Part shown: in pieces, positions 57,230-57,929 of the stretch
How the letters are laid out: every line of letters begins with the position of its first letter
Position numbering within the stretch: the stretch's first letter is position 1
Origin: an uncultured Oscillibacter sp.
Lineage (GTDB): Bacteria; Bacillota; Clostridia; Oscillospirales; Oscillospiraceae
Reading direction: 5' to 3'
Length of the DNA: 57,929 bases
Assembly (NCBI GenBank): GCA_910579435.1
Contig: CAJTVF010000011.1
Location: forward strand, 1 to 57,929
Translations under genes and position numbers: made by a program
Notes under the pieces: model-generated
What the model saw: the letters and a program-made list of their open reading frames with translations, nothing else
Told to the model about the DNA's origin: nothing
The model's database searches: none

Positions 57230-57481
57230 TCAGAAATCATGGCGGGAGCCGCCATTGGAGCCTAATTTTTCGTATAATCTCACAATTTCCTCAATACGCT
57301 GGAAGCAATTCTGGTCGTCCAGGCGCTCGTCGTCCAGGACCTCCCGGATTTCCTCCAAAGTCCGGCAAGCGGCGCTGTCCATCAGCTCCGCCAACAGGGA
57401 CTGTTTTTCCTCGTCACTGGGCGTGACGGCCGCGCGGAGTTTTTCGGAAAAATTGTACAACAGTGATTCATAAAAATCCAT
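57230..57481 (-). CDS. small acidic helical protein divergent from XRE
   Basis: The 83-residue protein is acidic and helical (MDFYESLLYNFSEKL, EEKQSLLAELMDSAACRTLEEIREVLDDERLDDQNCFQRIEEIVRLYEKLG). I do not recognise the family. GGAGG is 7 bases before the ATG at 57481 and the promoter TTGACT-N18-TAGAAT lies at 57510-57539. It is divergent from the XRE gene at 57572, as in the two other modules of this window. Confidence 0.7.
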   Translation of the reverse strand: MDFYESLLYNFSEKLRAAVTPSDEEKQSLLAELMDSAACRTLEEIREVLDDERLDDQNCFQRIEEIVRLYEKLGSNGGSRHDF

Positions 57482-57509
57482 AAGTAACCTCCATATCTTT
57501 ATGAACCAT

Positions 57510-57539
57510 ATTCTAAGACATTGGGAATGATAAAGTCAA
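57510..57539 (-). promoter_or_regulatory. sigma-A promoter of the 83-aa gene
   Basis: On the minus strand TTGACT (57534-57539), 18-base spacer, TAGAAT (57510-57515). Confidence 0.75.
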
Positions 57540-57571
57540 GTAAAATTACATCACATAAGCGTAGGTTTTCT

Positions 57572-57832
57572 ATGAAGAAAATTCAATATTTTGGAAATAA
57601 AAATGTGATCTCCAAACGTGTCCGCTATTTTCGGAACCTGCGAAAAATTTCTCAGGAGCAGTTGGTTGCGAGATTACAAGTCTTGAATATCAATATAGAC
57701 CAGCAGGGAATCAGCAATATTGAAAATAATTCCCGCATTGTCACCGACTATGAGCTGGCCTGTCTTTGCCGCGCGCTGGGCGTGACCGTGGAGGAAATGC
57801 TGGCGGATTTTTATGAAGAGTTCCCCGAATGA
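57572..57832 (+). CDS. XRE-family helix-turn-helix regulator
   Basis: The 86-residue protein has a Cro/C1 HTH domain: ISKRVRYFRNLRKISQEQLVARLQV, INIDQQGISNIENNSRIVTDYELACLCRALGVTVEEML, with a short acidic tail. The ATG at 57572 was chosen (AGG 8 bases upstream); a frame starting at 57521 would overlap the divergent promoter. Repeat R4 begins 6 bases after its stop codon. Confidence 0.88.
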   Translation: MKKIQYFGNKNVISKRVRYFRNLRKISQEQLVARLQVLNINIDQQGISNIENNSRIVTDYELACLCRALGVTVEEMLADFYEEFPE

Positions 57833-57837
57833 CGGGG

Positions 57838-57929
57838 GGCTTTACTCGCCCTGACGGGCGGAGGAGATTGGCAGCCAGCGATGGCTGGTTCATTGCACCC
57901 CCCATTTTCTCTTTTTCTTCCAGAAGAAA
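57838..57929 (+). repeat. hairpin-string repeat R4, copy c (cut by window end)
   Basis: It begins GGGGCTTTACTCGCCCTGACGGGCGG and runs, like R4a, through CCAGCGATGGCTGG to CTCTTTTTCTTCCAGAAGAAA at the window end. It directly follows an XRE gene. Confidence 0.88.

Noticed and set aside
1..57929. Search for a CRISPR array among the repeats
   Set aside because: The repeats are long, dispersed and palindromic with no short regularly spaced units; no cas gene is seen.

Overview
The window is a GC-rich, mostly minus-strand chromosomal segment of a Gram-positive anaerobe of the Clostridia, most likely the Oscillospiraceae (Flavonifractor/Oscillibacter-like gut bacteria). This is inferred from the miaB-mutS-mutL-miaA-hfq gene order, SepF, lipoproteins and a CsaB-type wall-polymer enzyme, sigma-54 with a PAS-type activator, and sigma-A promoters. 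No phage structural genes, transposase or CRISPR array were seen.

Layout. 1-15.1 kb: minus-strand housekeeping run (miaB, mutS, CPBP protease, AEC transporter, a frameshifted Imm22-like gene, mutL, a DUF6440-like gene, flavin reductase, miaA, hfq, HlyD-like protein, yggS, sepF), broken by an XRE-centred module at 12.8-13.7 kb. 15.1-21.2 kb: a short orphan transcript, tsf-rpsB, rpoN and a sigma-54 activator. 21.2-27.1 kb: an XRE/DUF6809-like module between inverted repeats, a CBS/DRTGG pyrophosphatase, a candidate ncRNA, and serC-serA. 27.2-30.8 kb: a ClC transporter, an acyltransferase whose frame is shifted by an 11-C tract, and a YetF-like protein. 31-47 kb: mixed metabolism and envelope genes (HAD phosphatase, MBL hydrolases, DUF4349 lipoprotein, FMN 2-hydroxyacid oxidase, a glycosyltransferase-CsaB fusion, dihydropyrimidinase, a secreted 5'-nucleotidase with LysM, PdxY, tRNA-Leu, MATE pump). 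47.2-56.5 kb: an almost complete shikimate/Phe/Tyr operon (aroF, tyrA, aroB, aroA, aroC, pheA, fused aroE-aroK, aroQ) preceded by an aromatic-rich leader peptide and an attenuator-like terminator. 56.6-57.9 kb: a phospholipase C-like protein, a third XRE module and the start of another dispersed repeat.

The most striking content is intergenic. A superfamily of about 161-bp palindromic, TA-flanked, MITE-like elements occurs many times. Three terminal-inverted-repeat families share one folding plan: their stems differ in sequence but stay paired, while the short loops are conserved. One element is nested in another at a TA, one is a half-and-half chimera, two interrupt one gene whose reading frame is restored exactly if they are removed, and three genes have their stop codon formed at an element junction. 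Separate repeat families made of strings of hairpins lie at convergent gene ends, within operons and around the XRE modules.

Functional links: SerA/SerC, the aro operon and PdxY support amino-acid and PLP metabolism; MutS/MutL, MiaA/MiaB and Hfq are information-processing genes; CsaB and possibly the acyltransferase decorate the cell surface. All database-dependent names are from recognition of sequence motifs, not searches.
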